Part shown: positions 8,326-17,334 of the stretch, piece by piece
How positions within the stretch are numbered: the first letter of the stretch is position 1
How the letters are laid out: the number at the start of each line of letters is the position of its first letter
Source of the DNA: an uncultured Erythrobacter sp.
GTDB lineage: Bacteria; Pseudomonadota; Alphaproteobacteria; Sphingomonadales; Sphingomonadaceae
Assembly (NCBI RefSeq): GCF_947492365.1
Contig: NZ_CANLMB010000001.1
Location: forward strand, 496,001 to 560,000
Direction of reading: 5' to 3'
Length of the DNA stretch: 64,000 nucleotides
Program-made: the position numbers and the translations under genes
Notes under the pieces: generated by a model
Told to the model about the DNA's origin: nothing
Databases searched by the model: none
The model's input: the letters and a program-made list of their open reading frames with translations, nothing else

Positions 8326-10008
8326 CTATAGATTGATGATCTTGGGCAGTTCGGGCGGGCCGTCAGATGTGTCTTGCACGTCAGGCTGCACCGGCGTTTG
8401 GACCGGCTTGGCATGCGGAGCAAGCTTGCCCGATATCGCCAGCCGCTCGCGCACCTGGGCACCGTTTTCCGGCTTGCCATATAGATAGCCCTGCCCCTTG
8501 AGCTTACCCATCTTCTTCAGCACATTGAGGATCGTTTCATCCTCAATTCCCTCAGCCGTAATCGGCAATTCCAGTCCGCGTCCTAGCGACACAATCGCAT
8601 CGACGATTTTGGAATTGCTGTTGGGATCGTTGAGCTCGCTGACGAAGCTGCGGTCAATCTTGAGCCGGTCAAACGGCAGGGTGCGCAGCTGTTCGAGCGA
8701 GGAATAGCCGGTGCCGAAATCATCGAGGCTCACCCGCACGCCCTGATTGCGCAGCGAAGTGATGATCGAGCGAACCATCCCGATATTCTCGTGCAGGGAG
8801 CTTTCGGTAATCTCTACTTCGAGGCGGTGAGGCGGGAAATTGTGCTTCACCAGCATCTTAAGCAGTTTCTGCGCAAACCACGGATCGCGCAGTTGGATCG
8901 GTGAGATGTTGATCGAAAGCGTCAGTTCCTCGGCCCAATCGCGCGCATCTGTGAAGGCGCGTTCCATCAGCTGATCTGACAATTCGGTGATGAGGCCGAT
9001 TTCCTCAGCCACCGGGATGAAGATTTCGGGGCTGACAACGCCCATTTGCGACGATTGCCAACGCGCGAGCATCTCGAACCCGACCAGCTCGCCGCAATCG
9101 AGGTCGACCTGTTGCTCATAGAACGGCACAAATTCGCCGTTGAGCAATCCGCTGCGGATGCCGGTTTCCAGCTCGTTGCGGAAACGAAGTTCGTTTTCCA
9201 TCGTCGGTTCGAACCAGAAAAAGCGGTTCTTGCCCTGGTTCTTGGCGCAATACATCGCAATGTCAGCGCGCCGCATCAATGCATCGGCGTCAGTCGTCTG
9301 CGAGGAGAGCTCGCTCTGGTCCTCATCGCTGGAAAGGCCGACCGAAATGGTTGCATCGACAGTCAATTCGCCAAGCTCAAAAGGCAGCGAAACGCGTTCG
9401 AACAGGCGGATGACCAGATCATCGATCTGATCGCGGCTGACCGGATCGAAGCTTGCGACGAAGGCGAATTCGTCACCGCCTAGTCGTGCCAGACTTGCAT
9501 TGGCGGGCAATTGGTCCCGAATGCGTTTGGCCAGTTCAACCAGCACCGCATCGCCTGCCGTATGACCATGAACGTCGTTGATCTGTTTGAAATTGTCGAG
9601 ATCGATCATGCAATAGGCGACTGCGAGACCCTGCTCCTTGGCGTCGGCGCACAGGCTTTCGGTCGCGCTCGTCATCGAACGCCGGTTAAGGCACTGGGTC
9701 AAAGGATCGGTCTCTGCCAGCTCGCGGGCCAGCTCTTCAGCCTGACGGCGTTCGCTGATCTCTTGCTGCAATTCGCGGTAGCGGCGCCAACCGAAGATGA
9801 TCAGCACCACATTGAGCAGCAACGCATTGACCAGAAGGTGATCGGGCGCTCTGCCGGAATAGAACACCGCATTGATCGCCTTGGGCAGAACCGATGAGCC
9901 GGTTGCAACGAACAGGATGATCGCAGCCGCCGCAATGCCGAGCGCGACCAGATCACGGTCAGCGTTGCCCAAGCCCTTCGTCGCGATTTTTCCAGCCACA
10001 AACGCCAC
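8326..10008 (-). CDS. Membrane-anchored diguanylate cyclase/phosphodiesterase (GGDEF-EAL)
   Basis: 560 residues. Two transmembrane segments (about 19-37 and 58-75) and a short coiled coil precede a GGDEF domain with an intact RLGGDEF (GGDEF at 177-181) and an EAL domain whose signature reads EMLARW (311-316). Downstream EAL residues needed for c-di-GMP hydrolysis are present: NISP, EITES, LDDFGTGYSS, KIDRS and AEGIE. The inhibitory RxxD site before GGDEF is absent. Both activities are thus plausible and no sensor domain beyond the membrane part is visible. The start is GTG at 10008 with only a weak ribosome site. It stands apart from its neighbours and is divergent from the EVE gene. Confidence 0.92.
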   Translation of the reverse strand: MAFVAGKIATKGLGNADRDLVALGIAAAAIILFVATGSSVLPKAINAVFYSGRAPDHLLVNALLLNVVLIIFGWRRYRELQQEISERRQAEELARELAETDPLTQCLNRRSMTSATESLCADAKEQGLAVAYCMIDLDNFKQINDVHGHTAGDAVLVELAKRIRDQLPANASLARLGGDEFAFVASFDPVSRDQIDDLVIRLFERVSLPFELGELTVDATISVGLSSDEDQSELSSQTTDADALMRRADIAMYCAKNQGKNRFFWFEPTMENELRFRNELETGIRSGLLNGEFVPFYEQQVDLDCGELVGFEMLARWQSSQMGVVSPEIFIPVAEEIGLITELSDQLMERAFTDARDWAEELTLSINISPIQLRDPWFAQKLLKMLVKHNFPPHRLEVEITESSLHENIGMVRSIITSLRNQGVRVSLDDFGTGYSSLEQLRTLPFDRLKIDRSFVSELNDPNSNSKIVDAIVSLGRGLELPITAEGIEDETILNVLKKMGKLKGQGYLYGKPENGAQVRERLAISGKLAPHAKPVQTPVQPDVQDTSDGPPELPKIINL

Positions 10009-10186
10009 CTGCCACCCGGGACAGGCCCCCTTACTTCTTGCAATCAGGCCACATATCGCTGAGCAAATTGAAAATAGAGTTAATGAGGAAAGGGCGCTTG
10101 CTTGGGGTTTTACCCTAGGCCGGGGCGCTCTAGGTGAGCAAAACCATTCATCAATGCGCGCGCCTGAATCGCGCGGGAGAGAATAC

Positions 10187-10597
10187 GTGGCGAATTACTG
10201 GCTGATAAAATCCGAACCCTTCAAATATAGCTGGGACGATCTCGTGGCTGAGGAGGAGGGCACGTGGGACGGCGTGCGCAACTATTCCGCACGGCTCAAC
10301 CTGCGCGCGATGGAAGTGGGGGACGAAGCGTTCTTCTACCACTCGCGCGAAGGGCTGGAGATTGTCGGCATTTGCGAGATTTCGGTCGCAGACATTCTCG
10401 ATCCCACCGATGAGACCGGCAAATGGGCGGCTGTTAAGGTTAAGCCCAAGCGTAAATTTGAACACCCTGTTTCGCTTAAGGCGATCAAGGCAGAGCCGCG
10501 CCTCGCTGGTTGCGATCTGGTGCGCCTGTCGCGCCTCTCGGTCGCCAGTATCAAGCCTGACGAATGGAAGTTGATCTGCCAGATGGCGGAAGGTTAA
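10187..10597 (+). CDS. EVE domain protein
   Basis: 136 residues beginning ANYWLIKSEP after the initiator, the classic start of EVE (YTH/PUA-like) proteins, with the WDGVRNY box near residue 25 and HSREGLEIVGI in the middle. EVE domains bind modified bases in DNA or RNA; small stand-alone EVE proteins are widespread and not fully understood. The start is GTG at 10187, supported by GGGAGAG six bases upstream and by the family N-terminus. Its stop overlaps the stop of the convergent ThDP-enzyme gene inside a shared TTAA. Confidence 0.92.
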   Translation: MANYWLIKSEPFKYSWDDLVAEEEGTWDGVRNYSARLNLRAMEVGDEAFFYHSREGLEIVGICEISVADILDPTDETGKWAAVKVKPKRKFEHPVSLKAIKAEPRLAGCDLVRLSRLSVASIKPDEWKLICQMAEG

Positions 10598-12291
10598 GCC
10601 TTCGCGCGCAGCCCGCTCACTGTCGCGCCGCTGGCCGCAAGCTGTTCGACGTCTATCTTCATGTGAATGAGGCGCAGACCGGCGCGCTCCTTTGCTTCGG
10701 CGAGGGCGTCGGTGAATTCCTGCGTTGTGGTGGCGCTCGCGCTCCAGCCGCCGAATGCAGCGCCAAGGGCTGCAAAATCGGGGTTGGAAAGCTGAGTGCC
10801 GGACACGCGGCCAGGATATTCGCGCTCCTGATGCATCCGGATCGTGCCGTAGGCGCCATTATCCACCACCAGCACGATCAGGTTCGCGCCGTGCTGGACT
10901 GCGGTGGCTAGCTCCTGCCCGTTCATCAGGAAGTCCCCGTCGCCTGCAACCGTGACGACGGTGCGGTCCGGATAGCGCAGGGCCGCTGCAACGCCCGCAG
11001 GCACGCCGTAACCCATCGCGCCAGAGGTTGGCGCAAGCTGGGTCGGGTATCCGGCATAGCGCCAATAGCGGTGCCACCATCCGGCGAAGTTGCCTGCGCC
11101 GTTGCAGATAATCGTATCAGCGGGCAGCGCCTCGCGCATTGCAGTTACACACGCCCCCATGTCGAGCGCGGGCGGGTTTTCAGACGGTGTGTGGCTCGCC
11201 CAATCCTGCCATTCGCGGTGCGCCTCGGCCCCCGCATCGAAGGGGATGATCGCATCGTCCTCCCACAAGGCAGCGGCTTCGGCGAATTCGTCGACAGAGC
11301 AAGCAAGCCCCAACTCGGTCAGATAGACGCGCCCGATTTCGTTGGGATCGGGGTGGATATGGATCAGCAGCTGGTCGGGGTGATCGGTTGCGGGGAAGGA
11401 ATAGCCGTCAGTGGTTGCTTCTCCCAACCGCGCACCGACCGCGAGCACGAAGTCGGCTTGCTTGACCCGCTCAACCAGTTTGGGATTGGGGCCGTAGCCG
11501 AGATTGCCTGCATAGACAGGCGAGGCCGGATCAATCGCGTCCTGACGGCGGAACGCTGTGGCGACCGGCAGGCCGACTTTCTCCGCGAATTGCTGGAAGT
11601 GTTCGCGCGCCTTTGCGTTCCAACCTGCGCCGCCGATAATCGCGACCGGGCTTGCCGCATCCTTGAGCATGGCGAAGATCGCCTGCATCGCATCGGGGCA
11701 GACCGCTTGCGCAGGGCGCGTGACCATCGGGCGCGGCTTGATCGCGGCGTCGACGTGGTCGCACAGCATGTCTTCGGGTAGAGCGAGCACAACCGGCCCC
11801 GGACGGCCGCTCATCGCGACAGAGTAGGCGCGCGCAACATATTCGGGAACGCGCGCAGGATCGTCGATCCGCGCCGCCCATTTCGCGATCGGGCCGAAGA
11901 ACGCTTCGAAATTGACTTCCTGAAAGCCCTCGCGGTCGCGCATCGGACGCGCGACATCGCCGACAAACAGGATCATCGGCTGCGAATCCTGGTGCGCGAC
12001 ATGGACGCCGATAGAGGCATTGGTCGCGCCCGGACCGCGCGTCACAAAGGCGACGCCCGGACGGCCCGTGCCGCCTGCTCCGCCGGCTGCGCTCATCGCG
12101 CCGTCTGCGCAGGCCATGAACGCCGCGCCGCCTTCCTGCCGGCACACCACCGTTTCGATATCCGTCCGCTCATGCAGAGCATCGAGCACCGCCAGAAAGC
12201 TCTCGCCCGGAACCGTGAAGATGCGGTCGGTGCCCTGTTCTTTCATGCAATCGACCAGCAATTCAGCGGCGGTCTGGGTTGGATTGGTCAC
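10594..12291 (-). CDS. Thiamine diphosphate enzyme, acetolactate synthase-like
   Basis: 565 residues with the three-domain layout of ThDP decarboxylases: N-terminal Pyr domain with the catalytic glutamate in CRQEGGAAFMA (near residue 51), central TPP_enzyme_M domain, and C-terminal PP domain with GDGDFLMNGQELATA binding Mg-ThDP. It resembles IlvB-like proteins annotated as acetolactate synthase or benzoylformate decarboxylase homologues. No small regulatory subunit follows, so it is probably not the biosynthetic acetohydroxyacid synthase. The GTG start at 12291 has AGGAG upstream. Substrate unknown. Confidence 0.85.
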   Translation of the reverse strand: MTNPTQTAAELLVDCMKEQGTDRIFTVPGESFLAVLDALHERTDIETVVCRQEGGAAFMACADGAMSAAGGAGGTGRPGVAFVTRGPGATNASIGVHVAHQDSQPMILFVGDVARPMRDREGFQEVNFEAFFGPIAKWAARIDDPARVPEYVARAYSVAMSGRPGPVVLALPEDMLCDHVDAAIKPRPMVTRPAQAVCPDAMQAIFAMLKDAASPVAIIGGAGWNAKAREHFQQFAEKVGLPVATAFRRQDAIDPASPVYAGNLGYGPNPKLVERVKQADFVLAVGARLGEATTDGYSFPATDHPDQLLIHIHPDPNEIGRVYLTELGLACSVDEFAEAAALWEDDAIIPFDAGAEAHREWQDWASHTPSENPPALDMGACVTAMREALPADTIICNGAGNFAGWWHRYWRYAGYPTQLAPTSGAMGYGVPAGVAAALRYPDRTVVTVAGDGDFLMNGQELATAVQHGANLIVLVVDNGAYGTIRMHQEREYPGRVSGTQLSNPDFAALGAAFGGWSASATTTQEFTDALAEAKERAGLRLIHMKIDVEQLAASGATVSGLRAKA

Positions 12292-12395
12292 GCGGAAATT
12301 CTCCTGAGGGAGGGGAGGAAGAAACGTATCGGGCGCGATTAGCGGGACGGTGTTGAGCTTGCAAATGCTGTCTCGCCCAGCGTCTGGCAGTGCGC

Positions 12396-12409
12396 TTAAC
12401 CAATTAACC
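12396..12409 (+). promoter_or_regulatory. Tandem TTAACC half-sites (possible CtrA)
   Basis: Two direct TTAACC hexamers separated by AA, about 60 bases upstream of the full CtrA-type box. CtrA half-sites are TTAACC-like; spacing here does not form a full box. Confidence 0.4.
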
Positions 12410-12466
12410 CAAACTGCCGCTAACTGTGCCGTTTTTGGGCAAGGGAAAGGCGGCTCTCGTCAGAAG

Positions 12467-12483
12467 TTAAGAATTCGTTAACC
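12467..12483 (+). promoter_or_regulatory. CtrA-type binding box TTAA-N7-TTAACC
   Basis: The sequence TTAAGAATTCGTTAACC matches the alphaproteobacterial CtrA consensus TTAA-N7-TTAA(C) exactly. It lies nine bases before the ATG of the small membrane protein gene at 12493 and about 175 bases from the divergent ThDP-enzyme start. Being so close to the ATG, it would either repress that gene or serve as a -35 region for a start site inside the present first codons. Confidence 0.6.
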
Positions 12484-12492
12484 CGCTCACTC

Positions 12493-12741
12493 ATGACTAT
12501 TGCAAGCCTCATCAGCGCCGCTTTTGCCAGCTCAAAACCGCACGCACCACGTCGCCGCAGCCTTGTCCTCACAGATGAGAGTGCGCGCCACCCGTTCCGC
12601 GCGAGCCTGCCGCCGCATGTCCGTGCGAGCTTGCTTGATATTCCGGCAGAGGATCTGTGGCGCCTGACCGCGCGCGATGTTCGCGGTGCGGCGAGCGTTT
12701 ACTTCGCCACTTTCGCTGCGGTGCTGGTCTTCATCCTGTAA
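12493..12741 (+). CDS. Small protein with C-terminal membrane segment, hypothetical
   Basis: 82 residues. An Ala/Ser/Arg-rich, basic N-terminal half leads into a single hydrophobic C-terminal helix (about 65-82) ending right at the stop, like a tail-anchored protein. No domain recognised. There is no clear ribosome site before the ATG. The case for a real gene rests on the CtrA-type box and TTAACC repeats upstream, absence of a competing gene, and base composition like its neighbours. Its stop lies four bases from the stop of the convergent MFS gene. Confidence 0.55.
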   Translation: MTIASLISAAFASSKPHAPRRRSLVLTDESARHPFRASLPPHVRASLLDIPAEDLWRLTARDVRGAASVYFATFAAVLVFIL

Positions 12742-12745
12742 GCGG

Positions 12746-14155
12746 CTAGGCGGGGTTGGTCTCGCCAAGATTGGCGGACGCTGCGTCTTTTTCCGCTTTG
12801 TAGAGCATATAGCCAAGCCACGCGGAAACGACTGTCATCGCCCCGGCGAGCAGCAGCTGGTCGACGACCGCAATGCCTACGCCTGCAAGAACAATCGCAA
12901 AGACTGACCCGATCACCATCGCCAGCGAGTTGACGATATTGTTCGCCGCAATCGTCCGGCTGGCTGCGTCGTGTGCGCAGCGGGTTGTGAGGAACGCATA
13001 GAGCGGCACGACAAACATGCCGCCCGCCGTCGCAATCCCCAGCAGCGTGAGTGAAAGCGGGATGGCCAGCGGCTCGAGTATCCATTCGCCAACCGGCAGC
13101 AATTCGCCGCCCTCATTCGGAATCCACGCCTTCGAAACCAGGTAAAAGGCGACGAGGAATCCCCCCATCACGACCACTGATGCTGGCGAATAACGCGCGG
13201 AAACCTTGCCCTTGAGCAAGGCGTTGATGCTCACCGACCCTATCGCGATCCCGATCGAGAATATGACAAGGAACAGGCTTGCCACCTCTTTGGAGGCCAG
13301 CAACTGGTTCTTCGCCAGCGGCGGGAACATGATGAAAAGCACCGCGCCGATGGTCCAGAAAAAGCTGATCGCGACGATGGCGAGCCAAATCTCGCGATTG
13401 TGCATCGTGTCGCGGATCAGCTTCCAGCTCATCACCAGCTGATCGGCAAAGGCGACAAGCGGGTATCCGAGCCAGCGAAGCGGCTTGCTGCGCACTTTCT
13501 CCGCATATGGCTCAAGCAGCGGATAGTGCATCTCGTAATCGCTCTGCGGCGGCGCATCAGGCACGTAGCGCGCGGAGAAATAGCCGACGAAAGCGGTAAT
13601 GATGACGAGGATCAGCGCGATCTCGACCAGCAGAAAACCGGCAAGGATCGTGCCTGCAAGGATGGCGATATAGGTGCCCGCCTCGATCAATCCGGTGCCG
13701 GGCAGCACTTCCTCTTTCTTCAGGTGCTGAGGCAGGATCGCATATTTGATCGGCCCCAGAAACGTCGATTGCACCGCGGCAAGAAACACCACGAACAGCA
13801 GCAGCGGGATAGCGATGGTGTGAACCGCAATCCCCTTCCACGCGAGGAACAGGCCAATCGCGCCAAGGCTCGCCCAGCCGATCTCGCACAGCTTCACCAC
13901 CCGGATGATCGCCGCCTTGTCGCGCGTATCAGCAAGCTGGCCGGCGAGCGCGGAGAGCAATACGAAGGGCATGATGAATAGGACCGAGGCAAGGCCGCTG
14001 ATCAGCGTCTCTTGCTGCTCGTCATTATAGATCGACCACACGACGAAGAAGACCACGGCGTATCGGTACAGATTGTCGTTAAAAGCGTTGAGGAACTGCG
14101 TGACCATCAGCGGCAGGAAACGCTTTTGTCGCATCAAATTCGTCGAAGTTGTCAT
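12746..14155 (-). CDS. MFS transporter, LplT-like
   Basis: 469 residues with about 12 transmembrane segments. The N-terminus has the LplT/acyl-ACP synthetase-associated pattern FVTQFLxAFNDNLYR and the second block reads AGQLADTRDKA. LplT-type carriers flip lysophospholipids across the inner membrane; here there is no fused or adjacent aas/PlsC gene, so substrate is open. The ATG at 14155 is preferred to an upstream TTG at 14176 because related proteins begin close to this Met; neither has a strong ribosome site. It is convergent with the small gene at 12493. Confidence 0.82.
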   Translation of the reverse strand: MTTSTNLMRQKRFLPLMVTQFLNAFNDNLYRYAVVFFVVWSIYNDEQQETLISGLASVLFIMPFVLLSALAGQLADTRDKAAIIRVVKLCEIGWASLGAIGLFLAWKGIAVHTIAIPLLLFVVFLAAVQSTFLGPIKYAILPQHLKKEEVLPGTGLIEAGTYIAILAGTILAGFLLVEIALILVIITAFVGYFSARYVPDAPPQSDYEMHYPLLEPYAEKVRSKPLRWLGYPLVAFADQLVMSWKLIRDTMHNREIWLAIVAISFFWTIGAVLFIMFPPLAKNQLLASKEVASLFLVIFSIGIAIGSVSINALLKGKVSARYSPASVVVMGGFLVAFYLVSKAWIPNEGGELLPVGEWILEPLAIPLSLTLLGIATAGGMFVVPLYAFLTTRCAHDAASRTIAANNIVNSLAMVIGSVFAIVLAGVGIAVVDQLLLAGAMTVVSAWLGYMLYKAEKDAASANLGETNPA

Positions 14156-14310
14156 GCGATGGAAAGCGCCCGGCAATTCTCAGGAGCCTTTGACATAGCG
14201 ATGCCGCCGCTGCGCACAAGGGTGATGATTGGGAGTTGCGAGCATTGTGCAAACGCAAACGGGTTAGGGTTTTGCTTGTGCGCGCCAGCGGGCTAAGGGG
14301 GAGGGCAGAC

Positions 14311-14919
14311 ATGCTTACACTGCCGAACCTCCTTACCCTGTCGCGCATATTCGCGGTCCCGCTGCTGGGCTTTTTCCTGTGGTGGCCCGATTGGCAGCTC
14401 GGTTATCTGATCGGGTTCCTGCTCTATTGTGTGATCGGGATCACCGATTTCTTCGACGGCTATCTGGCGCGCGCGCAAGGGACGGTGTCGAAGCTTGGCA
14501 TCTTCCTCGATCCGATTGCCGACAAGATCATGGTCGCCGCCGTGATCCTGATTCTCGCCGCGCAAGGCTATATGAGCGGGCCCTATGTGGGCGACCTTCA
14601 CGTCATTGCGGGTCTGGTGATTCTGGTGCGCGAGATCGCGGTGTCGGGCCTGCGCGAGTTTCTGGGCGGGATTCAGGTGTCGGTGCCCGTGTCGAAGCTC
14701 GCCAAGTGGAAAACGACCTTCCAACTGGTTTCGCTGGGCGCGCTAATCCTGGGCGGAGCGGTGCACGGACAGCCCTGTCAGGAAGTCGGCGATATGTGCA
14801 AAACAGTCGCCGAAAGCTGGATCCACCTCGTCGGCCTTATCAGCCTATGGAGCGCTGCTGTGCTAACCTGCGTGACCGGCTGGGACTACCTGCGGGTCGG
14901 GCTGAAGCATATGGATTAG
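14311..14919 (+). CDS. pgsA: CDP-diacylglycerol-glycerol-3-phosphate 3-phosphatidyltransferase
   Basis: 202 residues, normal length. The CDP-alcohol phosphatidyltransferase motif is intact: DFFDGYLAR, then a glycine and FLDPIADK, supplying the metal-binding aspartates. It makes phosphatidylglycerol phosphate in the inner membrane, with about four to five transmembrane helices. The N-terminal LPNLLTLSRI is typical of PgsA. The ATG at 14311 has a good GGAGGG seven bases upstream. A 34-base inverted repeat follows the stop and probably terminates it. Confidence 0.95.
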   Translation: MLTLPNLLTLSRIFAVPLLGFFLWWPDWQLGYLIGFLLYCVIGITDFFDGYLARAQGTVSKLGIFLDPIADKIMVAAVILILAAQGYMSGPYVGDLHVIAGLVILVREIAVSGLREFLGGIQVSVPVSKLAKWKTTFQLVSLGALILGGAVHGQPCQEVGDMCKTVAESWIHLVGLISLWSAAVLTCVTGWDYLRVGLKHMD

Positions 14920-14922
14920 GCA

Positions 14923-15019
14923 ATCCGTCACCCCGGACTTGATCCGAGGTCCCGCTTCTCGCCAATTCACAGAGTGCAAGAAGTAAGCGGGATGCCGGAT
15001 CAAGCCCGGCATGACGGAT
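14923..15019. repeat. 34-base imperfect inverted repeat, probable bidirectional terminator
   Basis: Arms at 14923-14956 and 14986-15019 are complementary with only a few mismatches (outer ATCCGTCA/TGACGGAT and inner CTTGATCCG/CGGATCAAG). A run of T follows the right arm. It lies between convergent pgsA and oxyR. Its sequence is of the type CCCCGGACTTGATCCG seen in dispersed alphaproteobacterial intergenic repeats; no second copy was found in this window. Confidence 0.8.
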
Positions 15020-15022
15020 TTT

Positions 15023-15931
15023 TCAACCCGCTCGCAATTCCTCTGCCAGCAGCTTGAAGTCCTCTCCCCTTGGCGAGTTCTTGCGCCAGATCAGCGCGAT
15101 TTCGCGGCTTGCGGCCTTGCCTTTGACGGGGCGGGCGACGACTTGGGTGTTCGCCAGAATGCCTGCCTCTATCGCCATTTCGGGAAGCATAGTCAGGCCC
15201 AGATCGTTGTCGACCATCTGGACAAGCGTGTGCAGGCTGGTGCCGATCATGCTGGCCGATGCGCGCAGTTCAGTGCGGTTGCAGGCGGCAAGCGCGTGGT
15301 CGCGCAGGCAGTGGCCGTCTTCGAGCAGCAGCAACCGGCCGCCATCGATAATGGCATCAATCATGTCGGGCGAAATCTGCGCTGGCGGATCGCGCGGATC
15401 GTCCTTGGGGAAGGCCACGAATAGCGGGTCATCGGCAATATGCTCGATCTCGGCATCGCCGGTGTCATAGGGCAGTGCCAGTAGCACGCAATCGACCCGC
15501 CCGTGGCTCAGCGATTCGATCGCATCCGCACTGGTTTCCTCGCGCAGCATCAGTTTGAGATCGGGCCGCTCGCGTTTGAGGCGGGGCAGGATGCGCGGCA
15601 GCATGAAGGGGGCGATGGTCGGGATCACGCTCATCCGCAGCTGGCCGGACAGCGGCTTGCCCGCAGCCTGCACCAGATCGGACAGTTCCTCAGCCTCGCG
15701 CAGCAGACGGTTGGCCTTGTCCACCACTTCATCGCCGAGCGCGGTAAAGCGCACGACCCGGCGCGAGCGTTCAACCAGCACCACGCCCAGCAGCGATTCC
15801 AGCTCGCGAATTCCAGCCGATAGCGTCGATTGCGAGACAAAGCTCGCCTCCGCCGCGCGGCCGAAATGCTTATGCTCGTGCAGCGCAACCAGATATTGCA
15901 GCTGCTTGATGGTGGGGAGATAGGTCGACAC
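15023..15931 (-). CDS. oxyR: OxyR, peroxide-sensing LysR regulator
   Basis: 302 residues. The N-terminal LysR helix-turn-helix (about 6-64: LQYLVALHEHKHFGRAAEA, SQSTLSAGIREL) is followed by a substrate-binding domain. The segment LLLLEDGHCLRDHALAAC carries Cys208 and Cys217, spaced exactly as the redox pair Cys199/Cys208 of E. coli OxyR, so it should form a disulfide with H2O2 and switch on catalase and peroxidase genes. No such target is adjacent. It lies 10 bases after rnd on the same strand and probably shares its transcript. Confidence 0.93.
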   Translation of the reverse strand: MSTYLPTIKQLQYLVALHEHKHFGRAAEASFVSQSTLSAGIRELESLLGVVLVERSRRVVRFTALGDEVVDKANRLLREAEELSDLVQAAGKPLSGQLRMSVIPTIAPFMLPRILPRLKRERPDLKLMLREETSADAIESLSHGRVDCVLLALPYDTGDAEIEHIADDPLFVAFPKDDPRDPPAQISPDMIDAIIDGGRLLLLEDGHCLRDHALAACNRTELRASASMIGTSLHTLVQMVDNDLGLTMLPEMAIEAGILANTQVVARPVKGKAASREIALIWRKNSPRGEDFKLLAEELRAG

Positions 15932-15941
15932 GGGTGCGAGC

Positions 15942-17144
15942 CTACTCCTCCGCGAGCGCTTCTTCCATACTTGCCTGCATATCGTCGATATGGGTCATGG
16001 CGAGTTTGCCGCCGCGCACAGCGAAAGCGAGCTTGCCTTCGACCAGTTCGAGCGCGTCCTTGCCGAAGACTTCGTAGCGCCAGCCTTCGAGCACTTTGAG
16101 CTCGCGCACACCGGCGGCGAGCGCTTCCATTTCGTCGGCGCGGGTGAGCAGGCGCGAGGCCACGTCGATCTCGCGCGCGCGGATTTTGAGCAGGAGCTTG
16201 AGCAGGTCGGCCACCAAAGCGCCTTCTTTGCCCAGCGGAGCGCCGCGCTTCATCTTTTCGGGCATCTCTTCCTTGGAAAGCGGCTCTGCCTCGGCGATCA
16301 CCTTCATCAGGCGCTTGCCGATATCATTGTCTTTCCAAGCGGAGGAAAGCCCGCGCACCTTGGCCAGATCGCCCTGCTTTTTCGGCGGGTGCGAGGCGAT
16401 GTCGGCGAGGGTTTCATCGCGCATGATCCGGCCGCGCGGGATATTCTTGTGCTGCGCCTCGCCTTCGCGCCATCCGGCCAGCGCCTTGAGCCGCCCGAGC
16501 ACCTGCGGATTGCGGCCCGTCTGCCGGATACGCTTCCAAGACGTTTCCGGATCGACCAGATAGTTCGATACTTCGGCGAGCTTTTCCATCTCCGCATCGA
16601 GCCAGTTGCCGCGGCCCGTCTTGATCAGTTTCTTGAGGAGCTTGGGAAAAATCTTCGACAGATGGGTGACGTCGCCGATCGCATATTCGATCTGGCGATC
16701 GGTCAGCGGGCGGCGGCTCCAATCGGTGAAGCGCGCGCCTTTGTCGATCTGGATATTGAGCCAGTGATCGACGAGGTTGGCATAGCCGATCTGTTCCGAC
16801 TGGCTGACTGCCATCATCGCGATCTGCGTGTCGAAGACGGGATGCGGGGTGCGTCCGGTGAGGTTGACGATAATTTCGACATCCTGACCGCCCGCATGGA
16901 AGACTTTGAGCACGTCCTCATTGTCGGTCAGCAGGTCGAGCAGCGAGGTCAGGTCGATGCCGTCAGCCAACGGATCAATCGCGGCGGCTTCTTCGGTGTT
17001 GGCGATCTGCACCAGGCACAATTCCGGCCAATAGGTGTTCTCGCGCATGAACTCGGTATCGACCGCGACAAATTCGCTTTTCGCCAGCCGCTTGCACAGG
17101 TCGTCGAGGGCTTCGGTCGTGGTAATCAGGTCATGTATTTTCAT
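15942..17144 (-). CDS. rnd: Ribonuclease D
   Basis: 400 residues. An N-terminal DEDDy 3'-5' exonuclease domain (FVAVDTEFMRENTYWP around residue 30; YAIGDVTHL supplies the Tyr/Asp of the last motif) is followed by two HRDC-like helical domains. It trims tRNA and small stable RNA 3' ends. I start at the ATG at 17144 (KIHDLI follows), since the longer reading upstream is basic, low-complexity and runs into the aspS promoter. Divergent from aspS; oxyR follows 10 bases downstream. Confidence 0.94.
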   Translation of the reverse strand: MKIHDLITTTEALDDLCKRLAKSEFVAVDTEFMRENTYWPELCLVQIANTEEAAAIDPLADGIDLTSLLDLLTDNEDVLKVFHAGGQDVEIIVNLTGRTPHPVFDTQIAMMAVSQSEQIGYANLVDHWLNIQIDKGARFTDWSRRPLTDRQIEYAIGDVTHLSKIFPKLLKKLIKTGRGNWLDAEMEKLAEVSNYLVDPETSWKRIRQTGRNPQVLGRLKALAGWREGEAQHKNIPRGRIMRDETLADIASHPPKKQGDLAKVRGLSSAWKDNDIGKRLMKVIAEAEPLSKEEMPEKMKRGAPLGKEGALVADLLKLLLKIRAREIDVASRLLTRADEMEALAAGVRELKVLEGWRYEVFGKDALELVEGKLAFAVRGGKLAMTHIDDMQASMEEALAEE

Positions 17145-17219
17145 GTTCTTATCTGTCTCGTTTGAGCGGAGTGCCGCTCTCGGGCCACCAAGGCCCCTTA
17201 AAGGAATAGAGTGCGCGAC

Positions 17220-17248
17220 TTGACAAAGTGCAGGCCATGCCCTGTTAG
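17220..17248 (+). promoter_or_regulatory. Predicted housekeeping promoter for aspS
   Basis: TTGACA at 17220-17225, a 17-base spacer and TGTTAG at 17243-17248. The -35 is a perfect consensus; the predicted start lies about 80 bases ahead of the aspS ATG. Confidence 0.6.
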
Positions 17249-17334
17249 CGCGAGCGCTTTCTCGCGGTGCAAACGTGCCCGCGAAACGCCCGCGCGCCCT
17301 TAGCGCCATACCTTTATGCAGGACAAGAGTTTAG

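Noticed and set aside
15990-17165. 391-residue open frame antisense to rnd
   Set aside because: Codon shadow of rnd; low-complexity composition, no ribosome site or promoter.
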